Below, one piece after another: positions 1 to 7,378 of a stretch of DNA of 64,000 nucleotides. The stretch's first letter is position 1. Each line of letters begins with the position of its first letter. Location of the stretch: the NCBI RefSeq assembly GCF_901875635.1, contig NZ_CABFMN010000095.1, positions 121,799 to 185,798 of the forward strand, given 5' to 3'. The notes beneath the pieces are model-generated. The model was not told the origin of the DNA, ran no database searches, and was given only the letters and a program-made list of their open reading frames with translations. The translations under genes and the position numbers were made by a program. Origin of the DNA: Xylophilus ampelinus. GTDB taxonomy: Bacteria; Pseudomonadota; Gammaproteobacteria; Burkholderiales; Burkholderiaceae_C.

Positions 1-311
1 GAGAACGGCTTGACGGCCCAATTGATGAACAGCGTGATCCCCATGCCTCGCCAATGCTGGCGCACCTGGCCGAGCGCGGCGAAGTCCACCTTCAGCAGCA
101 TAGGGATGATCATCACCCAGATCAGCAAGCCCACCGGCAGGTTGACTTGAGCGATCTCCATGCGGCCGATGGCCTGGAATGCGGCGGGCGCGAACTGGCC
201 CAGAGCGATACCCGCGATGATGCACACCGCCACCCATAGCGTCAGGTAACGCTCAAAGCCGCTCATGGCGGAGTTTGCTGGCGCGGGGCCGGCGGTATCG
301 GTTGCGCTCAT
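1..311 (-). CDS. acr3: ACR3-type arsenite efflux permease, N-terminal part
   Basis: This is the first 103 codons of a membrane protein; the rest lies beyond the left edge. Translation from the ATG at 311 gives a hydrophilic start, then hydrophobic segments containing YLTLWVAVCIIAGIALG and NLPVGLLIWVMIIPMLLKVD, which are hallmarks of the first helices of ACR3 permeases (arsenite extrusion across the inner membrane). It is the third gene of the arsR-arsC-acr3 operon, 11 nt after arsC. An in-frame ATG at 266 (MSGFERYL) is an alternative start. Confidence 0.88.
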   Translation of the reverse strand, partial: MSATDTAGPAPANSAMSGFERYLTLWVAVCIIAGIALGQFAPAAFQAIGRMEIAQVNLPVGLLIWVMIIPMLLKVDFAALGQVRQHWRGMGITLFINWAVKPF

Positions 312-322
312 CGGTTCAGGCC

Positions 323-817
323 TCACTGGCGGCCGATGTCGCGCAGTTCGCGCTGCAACGACATGGCATCTAGACTCTTGATCGGCAGCGACAGGAACAA
401 CTCGATGCGTCGGCGCAGCGTCATGGCGGTATCGAAGAACGCCTTGCTTTGTCGTTCCAAGGAGCCTTCCACGGCAGCCGGGTCAGGCACGCCCCAATGC
501 GCCGACACCGGCTTGCCCGGCCATAGAGGACAAGCCTCGCCGGCTGCGTTGTCGCAGACGGTGAAGATGAAATCGAACACCGGCGCATCGGGCTTCACGA
601 ACTCGTCCCAGCTCTTGCTGCGGTAGCCCGTTGTCGGAAGGTGCAGCCGCTCCAGCGTGGCGAGCGCCAGCGGGTGAACTTCGCCTTTCGGATGGCTACC
701 TGCCGACCAGGCGTGAAACCGCCCCTGGCCCATGTCGTTGAGGATGCCTTCGGCGAGGATGGAGCGGGCCGAATTGCCCGTACAGATGAACAAGGCGTTG
801 TAAGTGGTATCGGTCAT
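323..817 (-). CDS. arsC: Arsenate reductase, low-molecular-weight phosphatase type
   Basis: This 164-residue protein reduces arsenate to arsenite in the cytoplasm for export by the adjacent permease. The N-terminal loop FICTGNSARS is the CX5R-like anion loop of LMW-phosphatase-fold arsenate reductases, and FDFIFTVCDNAAGEACPLWPG carries the downstream cysteines used for thiol relay. The start at 817 (MTDTTYNAL) fits family length and lies just after the arsR stop at 820. The much longer open frame that extends upstream overlaps arsR and is not used. Confidence 0.93.
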   Translation of the reverse strand: MTDTTYNALFICTGNSARSILAEGILNDMGQGRFHAWSAGSHPKGEVHPLALATLERLHLPTTGYRSKSWDEFVKPDAPVFDFIFTVCDNAAGEACPLWPGKPVSAHWGVPDPAAVEGSLERQSKAFFDTAMTLRRRIELFLSLPIKSLDAMSLQRELRDIGRQ

Positions 818-819
818 GG

Positions 820-1140
820 TCAGCAGCAGGTCTTGGATGGAGAAACCTCGCATACGCCACCTTGGCAGCAATGCTCGGTCAGGTAGCCGATGAGGCCGTT
901 CATGTGGCCGTACTCGGCCCGATAGATCAGGTTGCGACCCTGCTGCTCGATGGTGACGAGGCCGGCATGGGCCAGCTCCTTCAAGTGGAAGGACAAGGTG
1001 TTGCGGGCCACGTCGAGCTGGTCGGCTAGCGTGCTTGGCGTCAGTCCGCCCGGGCCAGCAACGACCAAGGCGCGGAACACGCGCAGGCGCTGGGTGTGAG
1101 CCAGGGCGTTTAAGGCGGAAATGGCTTGATCTTCTTGCAT
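820..1140 (-). CDS. arsR: ArsR-family arsenic-responsive repressor
   Basis: A 106-residue winged-helix repressor. The DNA-recognition segment is DQLDVARNTLSFHLKELAHAGLV. The C-terminal tail is cysteine rich (EHCCQGGVC near residue 90, and a final KTCC), placing the arsenite ligands at the C-terminus rather than in the alpha-3 helix. The start at 1140 (MQEDQA) matches family N-termini; a TTG at 1158 also opens the frame but lies inside the operator. A -10-like TATTAT lies only a few nt upstream of the ATG and no Shine-Dalgarno is visible, so the transcript may be leaderless (inference). It leads the ars operon and presumably autoregulates. Confidence 0.92.
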   Translation of the reverse strand: MQEDQAISALNALAHTQRLRVFRALVVAGPGGLTPSTLADQLDVARNTLSFHLKELAHAGLVTIEQQGRNLIYRAEYGHMNGLIGYLTEHCCQGGVCEVSPSKTCC

Positions 1141-1142
1141 GG

Positions 1143-1166
1143 TTCGATAATACAACAATTATTGAA
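1143..1166 (-). promoter_or_regulatory. ArsR operator overlapping the ars promoter
   Basis: An inverted repeat with 9-nt arms (TTCGATAAT and ATTATTGAA, 8 of 9 complementary, 6-nt gap) ends 2 nt upstream of the arsR start codon. A minus-strand TATTAT (1152-1147) lies inside it. The position and AT-rich dyad fit an ArsR/SmtB-type operator; binding is inferred. Confidence 0.65.
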
Positions 1167-1308
1167 TCAATGTGCAAACCACAGTTGGGTTTGCGGGTTG
1201 CGCTATGTGTTGGACTGCAAAAGCGGGTAGCTCCCAGTTCGCATTCCTGACTGACCGCGCCGCCGCGCGCGGCCAAGGTATCGGCATCGCAACAGAAGAG
1301 CCGATGCC

Positions 1309-1887
1309 ATGCCCGCAATCCATGTATCCCGGCACTTGGTCGGCGCCGGCCTCCTGGCCGCAGCCCTGGCCAGTGGCTGCGCGACCACCACGGCGCCGCT
1401 CGCACCCGATGCCATCGAGGAAGTCTCGGCCGCGCCCGAACCCGAGGCGCCCGAGTACATCCCGGTCGTGCGCTACGGCCGCTACACGCTGGTCGAGTTG
1501 GCACCCACGGCAGCGCAGCGCGACCTGCTGTTGCAGACCATCGACGTGTCCATGCCCGAGGATGCCCGCGCCACGGTCGGCGACGGGATGCGGCATGTGC
1601 TCAAGCGCAGCGGCTACGGCCTTTGCGAGACCGCGCATGCCGTGATCGAACTGTACGCGCTGCCGCTGCCGGCGGCACATCTGCATCTCGGCCCCATGAC
1701 CTTGCGCCATGCGCTGCTCACGCTGGCTGGGCCGTCCTGGGAACTGCACGCGGATGACCGCGCACGGCAAATCTGCTTCGATCGGCCCGGCGACCGTGCA
1801 GTCGCCGAGTCCCCATCCGGGCCACTCGCCACCGAGACGGTGCAGACGTTCCCGCTGGCGCCTGCGGTTTCGGGAGGCCAGCCATGA
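1309..1887 (+). CDS. PilL N-terminal-type ICE lipoprotein (TIGR03748-like)
   Basis: A 192-residue exported protein with a lipoprotein signal (LLAAALASGCATT, lipobox Cys near residue 24). The middle has VVRYGRYTLVELAPTAAQRDLL, typical of the PFGI-1-class PilL family, which opens the transfer region of these ICEs. It probably acts in the periplasm on conjugative pilus or channel assembly. An AGAAGAG sequence precedes the ATG. The next gene overlaps its stop by 4 nt, so it begins the first transfer operon. Confidence 0.82.
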   Translation: MPAIHVSRHLVGAGLLAAALASGCATTTAPLAPDAIEEVSAAPEPEAPEYIPVVRYGRYTLVELAPTAAQRDLLLQTIDVSMPEDARATVGDGMRHVLKRSGYGLCETAHAVIELYALPLPAAHLHLGPMTLRHALLTLAGPSWELHADDRARQICFDRPGDRAVAESPSGPLATETVQTFPLAPAVSGGQP

Positions 1888-2528
1888 ATGCCTCGCATCC
1901 CGCCCAACGCTCAACCGCGGCGGTTGTCATACAGAGCCTGTTCTGGCTTTGGCTGATCGGCCTCAGTGTCATCGTGGCGCTGGGCTACCTGGCGATGCGC
2001 GATCAAACCGACCAGGATCGGCTGGATTCCCGCCTGCAGCGCCTGGAAGCGCAGGCGACTGGCCTGGCCGAGACCATCGAGGCCATCCAGCAGCGCCCAG
2101 CCGTCGCAACGGCCGCTGACCTCAAGGACACCCGCCAAGTCCTGGAAGCACGCGCTGCCCAGGTCGAGAAGTCGCTGAGCGGCTATGCCGCCGCTGATGA
2201 CCTTCAGGCGCTACGCGCCGAAATCGAGCAGATCAAGACGCGCCAGACCGCCGCGCGTGCCGCAGCCCCCGCCCAGCCGCGCGCATCACGCCCGGCCGCC
2301 GCCTCCAAGGCCGAACCGCCGCCGCTGCCGTTCCGCGTCGTCGGCGCCGAACTGCGCGCTGGCCAGCGCAGCGTGTCCGTCGCGCCGAGCACCGGGGACT
2401 TCATGCCCGCCCAACTTCAGGTGCTGCTGCCCGGGGATGCGGTCGGCCCGTGGCGCCTGCAGGCGATCGAGGGCAACACCGCAGTGTTCCAGGCCGGCAA
2501 CCAGACCCGCCGTGTGGCGATTCCCTGA
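1884..2528 (+). CDS. ICE-conserved inner-membrane protein with coiled coil
   Basis: The 214-residue protein has one N-terminal transmembrane helix (about residues 14-36, FWLWLIGLSVIVALGYLA), then a heptad-rich periplasmic coiled coil (about 40-125), an Ala/Pro linker, and a small C-terminal beta domain (PFRVVGAELRAGQRSVSVAP onward). This architecture recalls pilus-biogenesis PilP/PilO-like proteins, but no catalytic motif is present. It sits between the PilL-like gene and TIGR03759 and overlaps the former by ATGA, so a structural role in the transfer machine is likely. Confidence 0.7.
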   Translation: MNASHPAQRSTAAVVIQSLFWLWLIGLSVIVALGYLAMRDQTDQDRLDSRLQRLEAQATGLAETIEAIQQRPAVATAADLKDTRQVLEARAAQVEKSLSGYAAADDLQALRAEIEQIKTRQTAARAAAPAQPRASRPAAASKAEPPPLPFRVVGAELRAGQRSVSVAPSTGDFMPAQLQVLLPGDAVGPWRLQAIEGNTAVFQAGNQTRRVAIP

Positions 2529-2540
2529 CCGGAGCACCCC

Positions 2541-3266
2541 ATGAAGCCGTCGATCCTCCTTTCCGCGCTCGTGTTGGCGTCGGTGCAGTGGCCCATCTGG
2601 GCGCAGCAGCCCGCAACGGCCCCGGCGCGCAATGCGCAAAGCCAGGAGCGCCCGCTGGCCGCCCGCGTGCTGGACGATCGGGCGGCCAGTGAATGGGGCC
2701 TGCAACCGCAGGAGTGGACTCGCTATCGCGAGCTGATGGACGGGCCGCTGGGCATCTACTCGCCCAACCTGGACCCGCTGTCCGCCCTGGGCATCGAGGC
2801 ACGCACTGACGAAGAGCGGCGGCGCTACGCAGAGCTGCAGGTGCAGGTCGAAGCGCGCCGCGTCGAGAAGCTGCTCGCCTACCAGCGCGCCTACGACGAA
2901 GCCTGGCAGCGCCTGAACCCCGGCATGCAGCGCGTGAACCTGCCCGACGACAAGCCCGGCGCCGGTCCCGTGCGTGGTAGAGGCCGCACCGCGGTGTTCG
3001 TCAAGGATGGCTGCGCTGCCTGCGGGCAGCTCGTACAGCGTCTGCAATCCTCAGGCGCCGATTTCGACCTGTACATGGTCGGAAGCCGCCAGGACGACGC
3101 GCGCATCCGCGACTGGGCCAAGCGCGCGCAGATCGACCCGGCGCGCGTGCGCGCCGGCAGCATCACGCTCAACCACGATGGCGGCCGCTGGCTGTCGCTG
3201 GGCCTGCCCGGTGATTTGCCCGCAGCCGTGCGCGAGGTGAACGGCCAATGGCAGCGCCAGCCGTAG
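2541..3266 (+). CDS. TIGR03759-family ICE protein
   Basis: This 241-residue exported protein has a signal peptide (cleavage after the WAQ/QPA region, about residue 24). The conserved segment SEWGLQPQEWTRYRELMDGPLGIYSPNLDPL marks the TIGR03759 family. The C-terminal half resembles a thioredoxin-like fold (VFVKDGCAACGQLVQRL) with a C-A-A-C pair near residue 157, so a thiol role is possible. It is encoded within the first transfer operon; its end overlaps the next gene by 19 nt. Confidence 0.85.
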   Translation: MKPSILLSALVLASVQWPIWAQQPATAPARNAQSQERPLAARVLDDRAASEWGLQPQEWTRYRELMDGPLGIYSPNLDPLSALGIEARTDEERRRYAELQVQVEARRVEKLLAYQRAYDEAWQRLNPGMQRVNLPDDKPGAGPVRGRGRTAVFVKDGCAACGQLVQRLQSSGADFDLYMVGSRQDDARIRDWAKRAQIDPARVRAGSITLNHDGGRWLSLGLPGDLPAAVREVNGQWQRQP

Positions 3267-3850
3267 CTGCCCCCGTATCGCAGTTCTTGCGCGCACTGGT
3301 GCTCTCTGCAGGCGTGTATGCCAGCACCCCCCATGCCCAGGAGGTCCCGCCACCGGCCTACCAGCTTGCCGCCCAGCGCGCGGGCATCCCTTCGACGGTG
3401 CTCTACGCCGTGGCCTTGCAGGAGAGCGGCATCCGGCGCAACGGGCGCATCGTCCCATGGCCGTGGTCCCTCAACGTCGCCGGCCAATCGCGCCGCTTCG
3501 CCACGCGCGCCGACGCCTGCGCTGGCCTGCAGCAGGCGATGCGCGCCACGCCGCACACGCGCATCGACGCGGGCCTGGGCCAGATCAACCTTGGCTACCA
3601 CAAGCACCGCTTCACCGGCGCGTGCGATCTGCTGGACCCGTACCGCAACCTCGCCGTTGCCGCCGAGATCCTGAAGGAGCAGCACGCCCCCGGCGAGGAC
3701 TGGCTGCTGGCGATCGGCCGCTACCACCGCCCCGCTGGCGGCGAGCCCGCCGTCCGCTATCGGCGCAGCGTGTCCCGCCACCTTGCCCGCGTGCAGGGCA
3801 CGCGCCCAACCGCCGCGGTCTTCGCCGCGCGCCAGGAGACCTCCCCATGA
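3248..3850 (+). CDS. Conjugation-associated lytic transglycosylase
   Basis: This 200-residue SLT-type peptidoglycan hydrolase opens the cell wall for the transfer channel. The catalytic glutamate is in VLYAVALQESG (Glu59), with the following GLGQINLGYH motif typical of the SLT fold. An N-terminal hydrophobic stretch ending near residue 30 (STPHAQ) looks like a signal peptide. The ATG at 3248 lies inside the end of the TIGR03759 gene, and the stop overlaps the next ATG, so translation is coupled. Confidence 0.88.
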   Translation: MAAPAVAAPVSQFLRALVLSAGVYASTPHAQEVPPPAYQLAAQRAGIPSTVLYAVALQESGIRRNGRIVPWPWSLNVAGQSRRFATRADACAGLQQAMRATPHTRIDAGLGQINLGYHKHRFTGACDLLDPYRNLAVAAEILKEQHAPGEDWLLAIGRYHRPAGGEPAVRYRRSVSRHLARVQGTRPTAAVFAARQETSP

Positions 3851-4395
3851 CGAAACCCCATCCGGTCCAACTCGCGCTCACGGGCCTGCTCATGCTGCTG
3901 TCAGGCCTGCCGCTGGCCTCGCGTGCTGGCGAGCCGCTGATCGTGGTCGAGGACCGTGGCGGCACGTCGGCATTGCCGTACTACGAAGCCCTGAACCTCC
4001 AGCCGCGCGCCAACGCGCCGGCCCGCCCCCCCATCCCGACGCCCCGGGTTCCCGCCACGCCAGCGGACGAAGCCGCGATGCTGCCGGTGCGCAGCAGCAA
4101 GCTCACGCCCGGTACCGTCGCGCGGCGCGTGATCGAAGCGCCCGGCCTGCGGCCGTTCGCGGTCATCGGCGACGACGAGGCTTCCCGGGTCTGGTTGCAG
4201 CGCCGCGCCGCCGCTTTGCGTGAACGCGGCGCGGTCGGCCTGGTGGTCAACGTCGAGACCGCGCAGAGCCTGGCACGGCTGCGCGCTCTGGTGCCTGGCG
4301 TACCGCTCGCGCCCGTGGCCGGCGACGACCTGGCCGATCGCCTGGGCCTGCGGCACTACCCGGCGCTGATCACGGCCACCGGCATCGAGCAATGA
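3847..4395 (+). CDS. TIGR03765-family ICE protein (PFL_4695-like)
   Basis: A 182-residue exported protein with signal peptide MTKPHPVQLALTGLLMLLSG. After a Pro-rich linker it has the family core SSKLTPGTVARRVIEAPGLRPFAVIGDDEASRVWL, and ends with RLGLRHYPALITATGIEQ, a thioredoxin-like TrbC/PFL_4695 pattern. It is periplasmic and part of transfer-channel assembly. The start overlaps the transglycosylase stop (ATGA) and the coupling protein follows 4 nt later. Confidence 0.86.
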   Translation: MTKPHPVQLALTGLLMLLSGLPLASRAGEPLIVVEDRGGTSALPYYEALNLQPRANAPARPPIPTPRVPATPADEAAMLPVRSSKLTPGTVARRVIEAPGLRPFAVIGDDEASRVWLQRRAAALRERGAVGLVVNVETAQSLARLRALVPGVPLAPVAGDDLADRLGLRHYPALITATGIEQ

Positions 4396-4399
4396 AGCC

Positions 4400-6592
4400 A
4401 TGTCAGGCAAACAGCCGGTCGAGGTTCTGCTACGCCCAGCGGTGGAGCTATACACCGTCGCGGCGTGTGCAGGCGCCGCGTTTCTGTGCCTGGTGGCCCC
4501 ATGGTCGCTCGCGCTGAGCCCGGCCATGGGCATCGGCAGCGCCTTGGCGTTCGGCGCCTACGGCGCGATCCGCTACCGCGATGCCCGCATCATCCTGCGC
4601 TACCGGCGCAACATCCGCCGTCTGCCGCGTTACGTGATGACCAGCAAGGACGTGCCGGTCAGCCAGCAGCGCCTATTCGTGGGGCGCGGCTTTCTCTGGG
4701 AGCAGAAGCACACGCATCGGCTGATGCAGACGTACCGGCCCGAGTTCCGCCGCTACGTCGAGCCGACGCCGGCCTACCGGCTGGCCAGGCGCCTGGAGGA
4801 ACGGCTGGAGTTCGCGCCATTGCCGCTCTCTCGCCTGCCGAAGCTCACCGGCTGGGACGTGCCTTTCAACCCCGTGCGCCCGTTGCCGCCTGTCGGCGGC
4901 CTGCCAAGGCTGCACGGCATCGAGCCCGACGAAGTGGACGTCAGCCTGCCGCTGGGCGAGCGCGTCGGGCACTCGCTGGTGCTGGGCACCACGCGGGTGG
5001 GCAAGACGCGCCTGGCCGAATTGTTCGTCACGCAGGACATCCGCCGCAGGAATGCTGCCGGCGAGCATGAGGTCGTCATCGTCATCGACCCCAAGGGGGA
5101 TGCCGATCTCTTGAAACGGATGTACGTCGAAGCCCAGCGCGCTGGCCGCGAAGGCGAGTTCTACATCTTCCACTTGGGCTGGCCGGAAATCAGCGCCCGC
5201 TACAACGCCGTGGGCCGCTTCGGTCGGATCTCGGAAGTGGCGACACGCATCGCGGGGCAGCTCTCCGGCGAAGGCAACAGCGCGGCGTTCCGCGAGTTCG
5301 CATGGCGCTTCGTGAACATCATCGCCCGCGCCCTGGTGGAACTGGGGCAGCGCCCGGACTACATGCTGATCCAGCGCCACGTCATCAACATCGACGCGCT
5401 GTTCATTGAGTACGCCCAGCACTACTTTGCCAAGACGGAGCCCAAGGCCTGGGAGGTGATCGTCCAGATCGAGGCCAAGCTCAACGAGAAGAACATCCCA
5501 AGGAACATGATCGGGCGCGAGAAGCGTGTGGTGGCGCTGGAGCAATACCTCTCCCAGGCGCGCAACTACGACCCTGTGCTCGATGGCCTGCGCTCGGCGG
5601 TGCGCTACGACAAGACCTACTTCGACAAGATCGTTGCATCGCTGCTGCCGCTGCTGGAAAAGCTCACGAGCGGCAAGATCGCCCATCTCCTGGCGCCGAA
5701 CTACTCCGACCTGGCCGACCCGCGCCCGATCTTCGACTGGATGCAGGTCATCCGAAAGCGGGCCATCGTCTATGTGGGTCTGGATGCGTTGTCTGACGCC
5801 GAGGTCGCCGCAGCGGTCGGCAATTCGATGTTCTCTGACCTGGTTTCGGTGGCCGGACACATCTACAAGCACGGAATCGACGATGGCCTGCCCGGCGCAG
5901 TGGCTGGCGCTCGCGTGCCGATCAACGTTCATGCCGACGAATTCAATGAACTGATGGGCGATGAATTCATCCCGCTCATCAACAAGGGCGGCGGTGCCGG
6001 CCTGCAAGTCACGGCGTACACGCAGACGCTCTCGGACATCGAGGCCCGCATCGGAAATCGCGCGAAGGCCGGCCAAGTGATCGGGAATTTCAACAATTTA
6101 TTCATGTTGCGCGTGCGCGAGACGGCCACCGCGGAACTGCTGACGAGGCAGTTGCCGAAGGTCGAGGTCTATACAACCACCATCGTCTCGGGCGCGACGG
6201 ACAGCTCAGACATCCGCGGCGCGACGGATTTCACGTCGAACACCCAGGACCGCATCAGCATGGCCAGCGTGCCGATGATCGAGCCGTCACACGTCGTCGG
6301 CCTGCCCAAGGGCCAGTGCTTCGCGCTGCTGCAGGGCGGCCAGCTCTGGAAGGTGCGTATGCCGCTGCCGGCGCCGGACCCGGATGAAGTGATGCCGGCG
6401 GACCTGCAGCAACTGGCCGGGTACATGCGCCAGAGCTACAGCGAGGCCACGCAGTGGTGGGAGTTCACCAGCTCGTCGGCCTTGCAGGATGCGGCCTTGC
6501 CCGACGACCTGCTGGACGATGCCGCTGCGGCCGAGCCCGGCGCGGTGGCCACCGGCGCCGACGATGGCGCGGGCAACGAGGCCGTGCCATGA
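4400..6592 (+). CDS. traD: Type IV coupling protein TraD, PFGI-1 class (TIGR03743)
   Basis: The 730-residue ATPase docks the relaxase-DNA complex to the secretion channel at the inner membrane. Two N-terminal transmembrane helices (about 15-60) precede the motor. Walker A is LGTTRVGKTRL near residue 195 and Walker B is VVIVIDPKGDADL near 225. A conserved GAGLQVTAYTQTLSDIEAR segment is typical of VirD4/TraD proteins. Length fits the family. It is followed with a 4-nt overlap by the TIGR03747 membrane gene. Confidence 0.94.
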   Translation: MSGKQPVEVLLRPAVELYTVAACAGAAFLCLVAPWSLALSPAMGIGSALAFGAYGAIRYRDARIILRYRRNIRRLPRYVMTSKDVPVSQQRLFVGRGFLWEQKHTHRLMQTYRPEFRRYVEPTPAYRLARRLEERLEFAPLPLSRLPKLTGWDVPFNPVRPLPPVGGLPRLHGIEPDEVDVSLPLGERVGHSLVLGTTRVGKTRLAELFVTQDIRRRNAAGEHEVVIVIDPKGDADLLKRMYVEAQRAGREGEFYIFHLGWPEISARYNAVGRFGRISEVATRIAGQLSGEGNSAAFREFAWRFVNIIARALVELGQRPDYMLIQRHVINIDALFIEYAQHYFAKTEPKAWEVIVQIEAKLNEKNIPRNMIGREKRVVALEQYLSQARNYDPVLDGLRSAVRYDKTYFDKIVASLLPLLEKLTSGKIAHLLAPNYSDLADPRPIFDWMQVIRKRAIVYVGLDALSDAEVAAAVGNSMFSDLVSVAGHIYKHGIDDGLPGAVAGARVPINVHADEFNELMGDEFIPLINKGGGAGLQVTAYTQTLSDIEARIGNRAKAGQVIGNFNNLFMLRVRETATAELLTRQLPKVEVYTTTIVSGATDSSDIRGATDFTSNTQDRISMASVPMIEPSHVVGLPKGQCFALLQGGQLWKVRMPLPAPDPDEVMPADLQQLAGYMRQSYSEATQWWEFTSSSALQDAALPDDLLDDAAAAEPGAVATGADDGAGNEAVP

Positions 6593-7338
6593 AGGATGCC
6601 GCCTCGACCGCGCAGCGGGAGCAGAACCATCGCCAAGGCTTGATCGTCGGCACCATCACCTTACCGTTCCGGCTGCTCGGGGTGCTCATTGGCTCGCTGC
6701 TGTTTTCGATCGTGGTGGAGTGCGTCGGCATGCACCTGTTCTGGAAGGACCAGGGCTGGCGCCACTCCCAGCAGATGCTGCGGTACGAACTCGGGCACCT
6801 GTCCAACCACTTCACGCGCAGCGTGGTGGTACAGGAGCCCGGGCGCACGGCGCACGAGTTGGTGGATACCGGGTACGAGTGGGTGTTCGTGCGCTCGGGG
6901 TTGCTGGAGCGCATGAGCCGGACCGCCGAGCGCGTCCGCGCGCCCAGCCACGGGCAGAGCCGCAACTTCCGCTACTACATCAGCCAAGTCTATGTCTGGG
7001 CCGAAAGCTACCTGATCGCTGCGGCCTTCACGACGCTCACCTTCCTGGTGCGCCTGCTGGTCCTGGTGCTCACGCTGCCGCTGATCCTCACGGCGGCATT
7101 CGTCGGCCTGATTGACGGCCTGGTGCGACGGGATGTGCGCCGGTTCGGCGCGGGCCGCGAATCCGGCTTCATCTACCACCGCGCGAAGGCCAGCCTGATG
7201 CCGTTGGCCGTGCTGCCTTGGGTCACCTATCTCGCTCTGCCCATATCGGTGCATCCTCTGGTCATCCTGCTGCCCAGCGCGGCGTTGCTGGGGATGGCAG
7301 TCAGCCTGACCGCAGGCAGCTTCAAGAAGTACTTATGA
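6589..7338 (+). CDS. TIGR03747-family ICE membrane protein
   Basis: This 249-residue integral membrane protein has hydrophobic segments near residues 20-45 (TLPFRLLGVLIGSLLFSIVVE), 138-180 and 205-245. The soluble part contains YYISQVYVWAESYLIAAAFTTL, a family signature. It always accompanies TraD in this ICE family and probably anchors the coupling protein. The ATG at 6589 overlaps the traD stop. It is the last gene before the inserted defence island; in related elements the RAQPRD gene comes next, and here that gene lies 7.5 kb downstream. Confidence 0.88.
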   Translation: MKDAASTAQREQNHRQGLIVGTITLPFRLLGVLIGSLLFSIVVECVGMHLFWKDQGWRHSQQMLRYELGHLSNHFTRSVVVQEPGRTAHELVDTGYEWVFVRSGLLERMSRTAERVRAPSHGQSRNFRYYISQVYVWAESYLIAAAFTTLTFLVRLLVLVLTLPLILTAAFVGLIDGLVRRDVRRFGAGRESGFIYHRAKASLMPLAVLPWVTYLALPISVHPLVILLPSAALLGMAVSLTAGSFKKYL

Positions 7339-7378
7339 GGTGACACGGGCGGCACGGCTCTGCAAAGCCGTGTGCCGT

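Noticed and set aside
323..1504. Extended 393-codon version of arsC
   Set aside because: The extra N-terminal 229 codons overlap arsR and lack any domain; the LMW-phosphatase start at 817 gives the family length.
4673..6076. A 467-codon minus-strand frame inside traD
   Set aside because: Antisense shadow of a clear coupling-protein gene.
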